Under the pieces are notes generated by a model. That model did not search any database, was not told where the DNA came from, and saw nothing but the letters and a program-made list of their open reading frames with translations. The position numbers and the translations under genes were made by a program. Below are positions 32,368-43,309 of a stretch of DNA of 64,000 bases, in pieces; position 1 is the first letter of the stretch, and each line of letters begins with the position of its first letter. This DNA comes from Phoronis australis (Eukaryota > Phoronida > Phoronidae), in the NCBI GenBank assembly GCA_002633005.1, contig NMRA01000036.1:570832-634831 (forward strand), written 5' to 3'.

Positions 32368-35300
32368 ATGGGTAAATTTCTTAAAAATCTTCGGGCATGT
32401 TTATCATGTCTTTTTTGTCAACTTTTGTGCGTGAAGAGTACAGCAGTGCACGACGACAAGAGTCTTGAAAATGAGGCAAGTAAAAATTCATCAAATGAGA
32501 AAAAATAGGCCATGGACTTGATTCCCTCTTGCAATATTTGCGAAAAATGCATAAAAGTTTATTTTCATAGTGTACCTATTCGAGAAGAGCTGTGGAAGAG
32601 TTTATGTTGAAATAGGAAAATTTGTTTGCGTTTTGTTTAATTTATAATTACTATACTTGTGTGTTTCCTATCGGCTGGCCGAGTTCATCATAAAACCGTT
32701 GAGAGTCTGGCGACGGATTTAATCGCCGGGTTAATGGGTTAAAGACCAGAAGTATAGTTATTCAAAATTTTAGGTTGTGGCTGATATTAATCTAAAGTAT
32801 GCTTGAATGGTGGCTATTCCTGGAAGACGGGGCAGGAAAGCAAACCTTCCGGCTGTCTACTCGAGCAATCGGCATTTCTAAAAATATTCAACTCATCTCG
32901 CACGGGAATCTATCATTCCATTCCGTACCAATGCTTTTTCTCATGACGTTATTCCTCCAATGTGCTTCGACTTTTCGTTACTTTTTCTAGCATACTCAGG
33001 AGATTAATCCTTAGTTTTTTTGTGCGCCGGCGTTGATCGGCTATACACGACACAGGTCTCAGCTATCTTCAAGGCGCCCTGTAACGAAACATCGAGCTGA
33101 TGAAGTCAACATCAAAGTTTCAGTAGAAGTATAAAATTGGCTAATTAGGAAAACTTACGAGTGAACGTACTGTTGCTTGAGGCTGGGCCAACAGGAAGCT
33201 GGAGAGGAAGTTGGACCCGGGGAAGGCCCGGTCGGGAGCGTTGGGTGGCCCTGTATCATGTGATGCTCGGGTGGGAACAATACAGGTCCTCCAGGTATGT
33301 TTTCCTGCACTGTTATGTAATGCAATCTCTTGTAGTAAAAGTATAGGATTGTCTGGTAAGTCGGTGTGGTATGGTGTCAGTAGAGGTGCCTGTAATGTAC
33401 AGCAACCACAACTCCGGCTCTATCGTACACCAGGGCGTGGCTGGGTTTCGAGCTCTGCGGGAGCGGTACTGCTCATCGTGAGGTATCCAAACTGTCCTCG
33501 TGGGCTGTTCCCCAAGTCGGAAGGGGGGATGAGCTTCAATGATTATGGAGGCAAATCCGGGAATAGCATCGGTCCCTTTCTCATTGATTCCGACTACCTT
33601 TTTCCCCCAACCCCTGCCACTCCTCTACCAGGGTCACGGCCCCCACGCGGGTTGTGGCGGTGGACAGGATTGTTCATCCATGAACAACCCTGCCCATGTG
33701 GCACATACTGAGCCACAACACCACGTTCCTTATAATATCTTTTTTATCACTCCGGCTGGTCTGCTCACTCAGCTTGTCCGGAACCCTGCTTTACAGGTTG
33801 TTATAGCCCAGTTGGCTGTTTGGTGTACCCACTTGGTACTTTATATGATATTTGCCCATTTGGCAGTTTGTACCCACTTGGTACTTGTTATTGAATTTGC
33901 CGTTTTGCTCGACCCAGTTGGTAGGCAATCGGCCAATACCCATTTGGTATTATGTACCCATTTGGTACTACGCTAACCTGTGCCACTTAGCATCCGATAC
34001 TCAGTTGTACTTTGGGTATCGGAAATGTGTGTGTGTTATGACTTGTAATTAAGGAACCCATCTGGTTCCTTCTGTCAAATAGTTATTTGTAGAGCTGTGA
34101 CCCTGAAATTCCCAATACAACTTAAAATATACATTGTTCTTGTTGTTTTATTTGTCCCCAATAACTTTGACTGGAAACCTTTGTAAGGAATCGGTGATTT
34201 ATAGCAAAATCATAACGGATTTTTTTTAACTTCAAGAAGGCAATACTCCCCAGAATTTACCCCTAAAATATATTTTCAGGCAGTTAAACTGATTAATGAA
34301 AATGTTAACAAGCCAGTCCTATTTTTTCTTAACTTCTATTTGAAGAACAGTAAAATATTCATGCTAGAATATTCTTATATACAAACCATTATCTGGCTAT
34401 CAGACAAATTCGGTTTTCGTAACTTTTTTTCTGTCCTATTTCAAAATATCAAAAAGTCATTAAGTGGACACAGTTATTTTCTGTCGAACCATATCACCAT
34501 TTGACCATATCAAAACAGACTGCATAACATTAACTTACCTTTGAACCCACCTGTAGCAAGAGATTGATGACCGGTCAATTTTCTTGAAACGTTATCCAAA
34601 CATTACCCATTAAAACAGTTATAAGATTCTTTAGAGAGTGAATGAGATTTCTGTCCCAGACAGTGGTGTAGTGGTAAAATTAGAGGTAAGTAGGCGCCCA
34701 AAGCCCAACGTATCACCTTGAGTACTGAACGTAACTTAAGGTGCGTAGGCGCTACGTTCAAATGCCAAAAGGTGGTTGGCTGCGCCTACGTGCGCCTACG
34801 CCCCACTACAGCATTGGTTTCAGACACAAAACGTGATTGAACGTGCTATGTCAACTTAACTGAGGACCGGTGCCATTGTCAGCTGAGACTAACGAAGGCA
34901 CAAACTGACAAATTGACAAATTGACTACAAACTGCTTTTGGAAACGAAATGATACTAGGGAGGGTTTTGCGAATGATAAAGACTACATTCATTCTGAAGC
35001 AAGAAGGGGGGGAGGTGGCGGAGAGGGACTAGTCCCTTAAACCAGCGTGACGTCATTCCCTGAAACGTATGCCGACCTATCATCCATTACTCCATAATGG
35101 ATATCCCTCGGTAGTCTGTATTTTTAAGACGGTGTCTTCGTCAAATTTCATAAATCAGCAACAGCGTTGAGGTGAGCAAGGTGCTTAGGCAAAAGAAAGT
35201 TTCATGTTGTGGACAATTGAATACTTTCTGCTCAGAACTACGGGACAGGTTTTCAAGTCAATGCAATCTCTTAACGTTTGCAGACGCCTGAATGAGTCCC

Positions 35301-36138
35301 GGCTAGTCCGTAGTAAAAATCGTCTTTTATTCTTAAAATCTGAGTCAGTAATTTTCAACAAGTTCAGAATTGCTTAAAATTGGTTCATTTTTTGTTAGGA
35401 CGTTCACAGTAACAGATTTAGGGAGGGGGGCAAAAAAATTCACCCAGGTTCCATTTGGCAGTTCGGGGGTGCGAATGTCTGACGGGCACAATCCTGGCTA
35501 ACGCTCTGCCCTGACACCCCTAACTCAAAATCCTGAATCCGCTCCTGGTTCAGATTAGTAAAAAGTATATAAAAGATGTAATTTTGCATAATACACAAAA
35601 ACATTTTTAAAGTCAACCCAAGAACTAAAAACGTATCTAATATACTTTTCTTGACATGTGTTTCTTTGAAAGACGTTTTCAAACACTGAGGGACTATAGA
35701 TCTTATCCACCCAGTCGCCATTATAAAAGTGGGACTCTTTTTGGTTAAAAAAACAACGTATTTGAGACATAAATATTAACGAGGCATGCAAAAAAGTCAC
35801 ACTTTGCCCAGTGATTAAGCACGGAATGCATTGTTTTTAAAACCTAAAAAGAGGCTCACTTTTAAAATGTGAATAAGGTGCATTGACCTGCAAAATAGTG
35901 GAAACCATATTAATTACACTTTTTCAAACAGTTCCAGTTGTCCACAGAAGTTGTTGCGAACAAATCTACAAAAAATGTCACATTCGACGTGACAGACAGA
36001 AAGAAGTACAGAGTTAGACCTTCAAGTCTGCCGCAAGTCACAGTGCCGAATTTCTCGGTGAAACCCCCAGAGCTGTCGTTCGACTTCATGCAGCTGCTGG
36101 AGCCTGTTTCTCTCATACAGTTTTTGTCAGCGGGTTGA
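32368..36138 (+). CDS. Candidate two-exon gene with GC-AG intron, unknown product
   Basis: Exon 1, 32368-32475, starts MGKFLKNLRACLSCLFCQLL, a Gly-2 start with nearby cysteines that suits N-myristoylation plus palmitoylation. It ends GAG|GCAAGT, the ideal donor for GC-AG introns. Exon 2, 35932-36138, follows a TTTTTCAAACAG acceptor and reads FQLSTEVVANKSTKN, then RPSSLPQVTVPNFSVKPP and LLEPVSLIQFLSAG before TGA. Both exon ends are phase 0, so they can join directly into about 104 residues. An AATAAA lies at 36370. Codon use in exon 2 looks protein-like. I do not recognise the protein; exon 2 faintly recalls a DENN-domain segment. The pairing of the exons is inference. Confidence 0.35.
33141..33210 (+). 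repeat. Module A, 70 bp, direct match to 49099-49168
   Basis: CTAATTAGGAAAAC, ACGAGTGAACGTACTGTTGC and GAGGCTGGGCCAA recur at 49099 with about six changes, in the same orientation, whereas the neighbouring module B is inverted between the two sites. Confidence 0.75.
33211..33755 (+). other. GC-rich block between modules A and B
   Basis: Noticeably GC-richer than its surroundings, with overlapping open frames of 145-166 residues on the plus strand (33211-33711 and 33539-33976) that look compositional: proline/glycine-rich with no domain. A CAGGATTGTTCATCC/GAACAACCCTG hairpin lies near 33664-33695. Absent from the related site at 49 kb. Confidence 0.4.
33756..34158 (+). repeat. Module B, 403 bp, inverted match to 48690-49089
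   Basis: The full block recurs in reverse complement inside the second P-like element with roughly 90% identity by eye. It contains at least four near-palindromes of the form GTACCCA.TTGGTAC (near 33826, 33868, 33940, 33955), plus GGAACCCATCTGGTTCC. No credible ORF. It could be part of a non-coding transposable element. Confidence 0.8.
34661..34816. mobile_element. 156-bp hAT-type MITE (8-bp TSD)
   Basis: Ends CAGTGGTGTAGTGG and inverted CAATGCTGTAGTGG are flanked by GTCCCAGA (34653-34660) and GTTTCAGA (34817-34824), six of eight bases equal. The inside is rich in GTAGGCGC/GCGCCTACG and partly self-complementary. Size, CAG-type ends and an 8-bp duplication fit hAT MITEs. Confidence 0.7.
35407..35547 (-). 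mobile_element. MITE of the CGGATCCAGG family, copy B (TSD GTTCA)
   Basis: The body is the same as copy A, with ends CAGTAACAGATTTAGG and inverted CAGGAGCGGATTCAGG. The 5-bp repeat GTTCA flanks it (35402-35406 and 35548-35552). Non-coding. Confidence 0.7.
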
Positions 36139-36369
36139 AATTGCTCACCGATGCCTTAGAGATGGGATACGCAAATCGCCCTAATCGTCTATTCCGTTCT
36201 GTACCGTACGTTTTCCATTAAGTTTTAATGTTTGTCGTCAAGTTGGGATATACTGCGGCGAGTTCTGTTGCAACGGGCGCGGTGTTAAATTAAAAATCAA
36301 GTATAGAACAATATCGTGCATTACCAAAACGAGGATAGGGATTCAGCGATTGGCGGTAAAGGACGGCAT

Positions 36370-36375
36370 AATAAA
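36370..36375 (+). terminator. Candidate polyadenylation signal
   Basis: AATAAA lies 232 bp past the stop codon of the candidate two-exon gene. It is a short motif in AT-rich DNA, so support is weak. Confidence 0.2.
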
Positions 36376-36949
36376 GAGACAATATAGTTAAGCGTCCTAA
36401 GTAAACAATCTAGGCACAAGGATCTGTACTGTGGCAACTGAACCCTACATTCAAATAACATGGAGAAAAAATGACATCATCCCAGCATTGGTTCAAGTCT
36501 GAATCAAAGTGTAACACTACTAACTTCATGAAGAGGTTATGAGACAATTACATTCACGACCACGATAACAGGAAATCAATAAATCTCCCTTTATCCGTGT
36601 ATGCGAGACCAGTGTTAAAAACCATAATGACCAGCGAGAAAAAAGAATTACACTGAGGATCAAAGGAACTACAGGGTATTTTCGTTTCTGCGTCCCCTTG
36701 AAAGTGTGCTAAGGGGCGAACTGCCGTGCACAGACTTCCATTGGTCTAAGTTTATTAACTTTTATTCAATTGTTCTGTTTGTGTACTAGCAGATAGCACT
36801 TGATTGGCACGACCCATGAAGTCAGGACACTGGTGATGTAGTTTGTTTGCACTGGAATAGTAAGGATCCTTCTAGAAGATTTTAGTGATTAATTTAATCT
36901 GTAACATTCTTTGAAAATCCCTATGAACAGAGATCCTATACTTGATCTC

Positions 36950-37090
36950 CTTGCGGTGTACTCGGACCAGCCTTAGGGAATCCCTTGGTGTTCTTATTGC
37001 TTTTATTCCACAACGAAAGAGGGCGCACCTGTTGAAGAACCAAATCTATGAGACATGGACGAAACGACTGTGTTTTCGTTGAGCAGAGTG
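36950..37090 (+). mobile_element. Penelope-type 3' fragment
   Basis: Shares TGTACTCGGACC, GGAATCCC.TTGGTGTT and CCACAACGAAAGAGGG with 23333-23465, the tail of the decayed GIY-YIG fragment. About 80% alike by eye. No intact frame. Confidence 0.55.
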
Positions 37091-37199
37091 GTCCGCCATC
37101 TTGCTGATGAACCATGTTCATCGAGATGCGTGCGTACTGTGTAGTATCTAGGAACTAGTATTGGTAACAACACGGGATTTCAAGCAAAAATTCATAGCT

Positions 37200-38560
37200 T
37201 TAATGTCAGGATCATCAAGTGCAAACCAGGATTTTTAGAAAATCATCCAACTTATCTTTAGTTATAGCAGAACACATCAAAAAAAGTTTGACTTCTGGTA
37301 TGAAACCCAGAATCATGGATATAATTTTTGGTCTTTCGAGGCTTAAAAATTGAAACTGAAATAGAATTATTTTGTGGGTGAGAATCCGATCGCAGAAATA
37401 ATATTGTTCAACGTCATTTGGTCCTTAAAACACCCATTAAAGTCGATTTTTTGTGGTCTTTTACCTGACTTTCTTTCTTAGTTCGATGTGGATTTAGTAA
37501 CCTCATGTTCTCTCCAAGATATCTGTTAATTTCTAGCAACGAAGAAGCACAAAAAGAAGTGACTACAATATTAATAATTTTTACAGGTGAACACCAATTC
37601 GAAGATTCATTAAATATATCAAACGTTATTGGGAACAGGGCAGGATGAAAGGAAGGGATAGCGCATGAATTCAATAACCCACAATGTTATATTGGTACGG
37701 TAGATGTGTTGTTTCTGTAAATTTCAAGAGATGGGACAAATGTAATGTAGCCTAGCAAGCTATTAAAATCTGCAAATGTCTTACTTTAGGAAAATCATCA
37801 TTTTTATATCCTGTCCTGTTCATGGTCTTCTGTTATTTCTTTTTTCATTTAAATATTTAATGTTAACAAATCAGTTTCTATAACTCTATCCTTTTGCAAA
37901 ATTTTGCTCCCAACTTTTATTCAAATTGGCCTATGCCCTCAACTTCGAATATGCACATGTACACAAACATGTACAGTTCCATTGGTCAATTGTTGCATAC
38001 AATGACACGACTTCACATGCACGCATACTGCTGTTTGTATGCTCATCGATTTCCATGGGTTTCTATTAATTTTTTTCCACTTAGTGTTCACGTGTTTCAC
38101 ACGAACGCATGCCTCAAATCTTTTTGTTAGAATAAATCATGTGGCGTCGGGTCAAGGAATTTTTATGCCCATACTAAAAATTTGGGGAATACACCAATGT
38201 AATCGCGCGCAGGAGGAGCGGTCCCCTTGACAGCTGATCGTCTCGTCGGTTTATAAACAACTGAAAAATAGGTATTATACAATTATAACGACGAAAAAGG
38301 TTAATCATGTTAATGTACACTTTATATATTTCAGTGATTGTCTTTTCTATTGAGTAGGCAAAACCTCCCAGGCCCTAGCAGCACTCCGTGAGAATTTCAG
38401 CCAACGCATTAGGAATTTTGTCTTTGCAATGGCTTATATGACCGTTTAAGTAATGCAAGGGTCACAAAGTTACATTGCTCTGTGTTACCAATATTTTAAA
38501 ACCTCGTTAGTATTTAAAATTTCAAATTTTATTCTAAAAATTCCCCGGCTTCCATAAGGC
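37200..38560. other. Unassigned AT-rich sequence
   Basis: No convincing exon or repeat. The longest frames are 78-86 residues and carry no domain. Confidence 0.4.
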
Positions 38561-38596
38561 CACCGTGATTTTGTTTACATAGTGTTCATCGTCAAT

Positions 38597-38629
38597 ATGG
38601 CGGACCGCGTCTCACGCGCTGTCTGGCTT
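38597..38629 (+). CDS. Possible first coding exon (MADRVSRAVWL)
   Basis: AATATGGCGGAC resembles a YY1-like initiator with a start codon, and after 11 codons comes a strong donor, CTT|GTGAGT. No downstream exon was found; LINE sequence follows. It may be a real 5' exon or chance. Confidence 0.2.
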
Positions 38630-38640
38630 GTGAGTACAGT

Positions 38641-38750
38641 CGAGTCACCTCTATGTATATAGCTCATTGACACCGACAGTCTCAAGGTACGATCTTCAGT
38701 TAATGTTATCGTGATTTAAATGGAACCCAGGAAAATACAAAATTTCTTAG
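38641..38750 (+). mobile_element. Penelope-type extreme 3' fragment
   Basis: Shares CACCGACA.CCTCA.GGTACG and TTTAAATGGAACCCAGGAA-like phrases with 23463-23570, right after the tail region of the decayed GIY-YIG element. Confidence 0.4.
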
Positions 38751-39061
38751 CAAAATGTGTAATCTAACTGAATATTTATCAATATTTATGTGGCGAAAAT
38801 ATACCACTTACTAAATTGAATTTCACATATAACATAAAAACATAAACGTGAGAACCATTTACAATCTTCACCGTTGTCTAAGATTTCATTTTGTAAAGGT
38901 TCCGCAATCGAAAATGTAAACCAGTCATGAGGTAGTGCTGAACGAATAGGGGGTAGTTCAGTAGCTGAATCATCAGTGATGGGAAACTGTTCAAGTGTCA
39001 GGCGTATGATGCTGTATTTTATAAATTCTTGATCTCACGAATTTCAATTTTAATCACCGAG

Positions 39062-40929
39062 AGTTGGAGGAGCTAGACCAAGAAGATCCACTGTCTCCAA
39101 CGTTGAAACGATATTGCATAAAATTCAGCAGGGAATGCAGGTTTCGCAACACACTGTAATTGCTCTCTTCGATCTGGAAGACGCATACAACAAAGTGGAT
39201 GTGGATATTCTTGCCAACAAACTCAGACAAATGAAGGTGTCCGATATGATGATCCGTTGGATTCTAGTCTTGCTGGATACCCTTAGATGTCAACTGAAAT
39301 TCGGCAAGTGGAAGTCAAGCATCTTTGAAGCAAGCTCAGGCCTCCCGCAAGGGTCCCCTCTCAGCTCAGTGCTCTTTAACGTCTACACGGCAGATCTCAT
39401 ACAAGCAGCAAGAGTAGGTGGAGCTTCACCACACAGCTATGTTGATGACTTGATAGTCGCCAATGAGGCGTACACTCCAAGACATGCCGTGGAGGGCCTG
39501 CAATTAGCAAGTGATGGTCTGGCCGATTGGACCGAAGACAACAAGATGTCCATCCAACCCGATAAAGGGGAATGGATGTTAGCCTCACGAGGTTATTTAA
39601 ACCCAAACATGTTCATCCTGGGATATAGGGGAGCCTTGATACCTCAAGTAGCTGAAGTTACCTATCTAGGAATTAATATGGATCGAAGAATGACGATGAA
39701 CTCCCATGTCGAATTCCTAGCTGAGAAAGGTGCCAAGAGCCTGTCACTGTTGAGATATGCAGCAGCCCAGCAGATCCAAAAAAGAGCCTGGTGCAGCTCA
39801 TGAATGCAACTGTCGGCGCAAGAACTGAGTATGGGATCCATCTGTGCCTATGTGCCTCCCAACAGTCAATGGCCAAACTACAAAGGATTCAAAACCAGGC
39901 CATGAGGATAGTAACCAGTGCAGCTAGACCCACTCCGGTAGACAGTCTCCAGTACTGGTTAGGTATCAATAGCATCCGTACTAAACAGAAGACACTAGCA
40001 GCCCAAGCATTTCTAAAGGCAGCTACAACCAACTCTCATCCTCTGTACCTGGACTTGAGAGAGCATAGTGATGAGCACACTGCACAGAGGCTGAAAACTG
40101 TTCAATCATGGGTTATCGGAGCTAGGGAGCTTGTCGAAAAGGTATGTCCAGTGAAGAACATCAACAGCATAGAGTGGTCGAAAGCCAAAAACTTTGTCAT
40201 CAACTCCATGGAGATTGAAGGCCTTCATTGGCGGGAAAGAGCTGACTGTATCAACCAAGCAACTGTATCGGAATGGCTTGAAGAACAATCTCCCACAATC
40301 ATTGTTGCAACGGACGGCTCACTACGGCTTGGGCAGCAGTTGCTTGGACTCGCGAGGGTCAACGCCTCTTCGAATGGTCAACAGCACGGGTTGAAAAATC
40401 CTCGTATTTTAGAGTTGAATGTGAAGCATATGAAGACGCCCTAGTCTGGCTCTCACAGAACACAACACCTGCAGACAGGTCATTTCTATTTACAGACTCC
40501 CTCAACCTCATTAGCAGGCTAAAACATGGTCAAGTAGAAGATTCCTGGATCCCTCTGTTCAGCTCTATTAATGGTCTCTTCACCAGTGTTTATATACCAG
40601 GACACTGTGGCATCTCATTCAACGTCAAGGCGGATGAGCTTGCAGGCATCGCAGAACCGATTGCCAACCTGCTCCTCACACCAGCAGATGTAATCTCCAG
40701 AGTGCGTGAATCGCTTACAGATGCCGAGATTGTACAACAGCAGGAGAGATGGTCAACAAAGCGCCTCATAGAGCGAGGATGGCAATACGGAGATGCAGTA
40801 AAAACTCGTATCAGGGGAAAAGATCGAAGAGTGTGTAACCAGCACGAACTTGTTTGCATCTCCAAATTTACATTGCGTGCGATATTGGAAGGAAGAGGGC
40901 CAGAAACTATCCCGGTGCCCACCCTCTGA
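39062..40929 (+). pseudogene. 5'-truncated LINE with reverse transcriptase and RNase H (I-like group)
   Basis: The frame enters at GGARPRRSTVSNV (39066), the conserved RT segment after which copies are often truncated. It continues with ALFDLEDAYNKVD (first catalytic Asp), SGLPQGSPLSSVLFNVY and the YVDD box (SYVDDLIVA, about 39438-39460). Near 39795 a frameshift moves to the frame with RIQNQAMRIVTSAARPTP. RNase H starts at IIVATDGS (about 40300). A second shift follows, then the remaining catalytic residues: Glu in VECEAYEDAL, Asp in FTDSLNLI, and GHCGISFNVKADELAG. The stop is at 40927. RT followed by RNase H points to the I-like LINE group. All catalytic boxes are present, but two frameshifts and loss of the 5' part make it inactive. 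Confidence 0.85.
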
Positions 40930-40982
40930 CGTCACCACAGAAAGAGAAACAGAATTTCAAGTATTCAAGCTTGGACTGGGGG

Positions 40983-41145
40983 CAGGGACGGATCCAGGAC
41001 TTTGAGTTGGGGGGGCCAGGCCAGAGTATTAACCAGGATTTTGCCAGTCAGACATTCGCACCCCGAACTGCCAAATGGAATCTTGGAGAATTTTAACGGG
41101 GGGCCATGGCTCTCTTGGCCCCCTTCTAAATCAACCACAGGGGAC
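40983..41145 (+). mobile_element. MITE of the CGGATCCAGG family, copy C
   Basis: Starts CAGGGACGGATCCAGG just after the LINE 3' end and ends near TTCTAAATCAACCACAG. The body matches copies A and B (CAGACATTCGCACCCC, GAACTGCCAAATGGAATC). Inserted at or near the LINE 3' end; G-rich flanks make the duplication unreadable. Confidence 0.65.
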
Positions 41146-41199
41146 AGCCTAGTGTTTGTTCCGCGCGGGGCCGGGATTGCGATAGTAGCCCACAATAGT

Positions 41200-43180
41200 T
41201 TTCTTAAGTACTGTACTCAAACATGGAAAAGACCATCGCACACTTAGGGGATATCGCATCATAGTGATGCAGAACGTCATTGGAAAAATCTCTGCAAAGA
41301 TCATAGCGCAAAGAATCACCAAGTTTAATGAACCTTGGTCCTCCCAGAAATGGGTGCTTATCGACAAGGTAGAGATTCATGGGCCAACCCAGCTCCTGTT
41401 GCATATGAGATATGACCAGGTTTTTAAAACAAGGAAAACGCTCCACTCGTTGGCTTTGATCTACAGCTCTAATGTTCAGCTTCCAAAACTTGCCGATGGC
41501 ATGCTTCATCTCAGTATTCCTGTACGGTGTATTAGATGACGCAACTGGTGACGCATGCTAAAACATCTCGCATAGCGTTCAGAATGGGTATCTGTCAACA
41601 CAGGCTTACTTCAGGTTTCACCTGTGTCTCCAGTGCTGTTCAATATCTACACCATCCCAATCGCCAGACTGAACCGCACCGACTGCCGAATCCTTACCTT
41701 CGCAGACGACATGCTGCAGTCTTCACAGGGACAAACACGTCAAGAGATTCTCCATAAAGCGCAGTTTTCATTGTTGGATGTCTGCGAGTATTGTGCTACC
41801 AGTGAAATGAGCTGCAATGGGGACAAGTGTGAAGCTCTGTTCTGTCTCTGGACAATCGCCTGAGTGTCAACGATTTCCCTTGTCCAACCTACGATGGAAA
41901 GAGGACTGCAACAGCTGACCAGATGTGTCACTTGGTTGCAGAACTCGACCGCAGGCTCATCTTCACAGCCCAACTTAGTAGTATGATCAGCCGTGCTAAC
42001 AGAGGAATCAACGCCCTATAGGGATGCAGCCGGTCGGAATGCGGGGGAAAGGCACATCGTCATGCTTTATAAAGTCCTCGTCACTTCGGCCTTCGACTAC
42101 GCTCTCCCCATGATCAACATCAATAAAAATCAAATCAACAGACTTGAGACACTCTGAAAACCTTGCCCTTCGCGTCATCACTAGATGTACAAGTTCGACT
42201 TCAGTCATAGCACTACGCTACCTTGTCAGTGTTTCCAGCATTGCAGACAGTGTCTTATATAAGGTATTACTGTAGCCAAGGCTGATAAAAGCCCTTTCCA
42301 TCATTTACACACTCAAGTGAAGACTGTGCTTGACAGATGCTTGAACCCCGTCCCTGCAACAACAGCCTATCAACTTCGCCATCGACCTTTCCGCAATGCG
42401 TCCTACCAACGACTTAGCTGATGACCGTGGATTGCCGATGCTGTAAAGGCAACCATGGGAAAACACATGGTCGCACAAGACGCTAGTTTGCTGCCAGTAC
42501 AAGAACACGGTAAGAAACCTAATGTCACCATTGCTTTCAACAAGGAAGCTCGGGAATGGCCCCTGGGAGAAGCCCAAGCATTGTGCCGTGAGCAATGGTG
42601 TGATCTTGGCGGTATTGATGCCATTATAGTAGCAACAGATGGATCCTTCGATGCTGCAACTAACCTTGCGGGATGTGGCTACCAAATAGTTTGTCCTGCC
42701 AATGTCATTGCGGAAGGTAGTGGCTGTTATCATGTATACACAAGTAGTACATAGATGGAGTTTTGGTCTATACAACGTGGCCTAACTAAGCTATCCCAAC
42801 TAGACTTGATGAACCATATCATAATATTTGCCACCGATTCTATTCTATTGATGAAAGTTCAGTCCGGTAATCTCCCAACCAACTAGGGTGTCTTCCGATC
42901 ACGCCACCCTCATCATACAGTGATCTAATCTTTCGTACCTGGCCGCGCTGGTGTCTTGATTAATGAGCGTGCAGATTACCTCGCTGACTCATGCACCACC
43001 AATCAACCCCTCTACTTATACTCGGCTGATGTTAAAGTCCTTCTCTCACGCGTTGTTAACCCTTATTACATGGTTAGAGGATGTTATAAGGATCCAAGAA
43101 GTACCTACCCCATAACTAATACACGATCCGTTTTCGAAAAAAGTTTAAATGAACGCGCCACTCACGATTCGCACCCGAAG
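41200..43180 (+). pseudogene. Second, more decayed LINE with reverse transcriptase and RNase H
   Basis: Reading across several frames: an RT start (VLKHGKDHRTLRGYR, then IGKISAKIIAQRITKF, 41210-41320); the segment corresponding to RxGRS (41360); SPVLFNIYT with LTFADDMLQ (41625-41715; FADD box present); a tail with RRLIFTAQLSSMISRANRG (41950-42010); then RNase H with IIVATDGSF (42624), FATDS (42830) and FVPGRAGVLINERADYLAD (42930-42985). Domain order equals that of the LINE at 39.06 kb, but residues differ clearly, so it is another family or an old copy. More than five frameshifts or stops. Confidence 0.75.
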
Positions 43181-43309
43181 AACCACCGCCATTTTGAACT
43201 TGCCGCGATCCCGGAAGTACAATTCATTCAGGAACCCAGGCCGAGAAAACGCCGTCAGTGCGACTGGAGCAGTGCCTGTACTGTTACCAGACAGCAAACG
43301 GGGATAAAA

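Noticed and set aside
33211-33976. 166- and 145-residue open frames
   Set aside because: Overlapping frames in a GC-rich block and in module B palindromes, with repeated CTHLVL. Low stop density from composition explains them.
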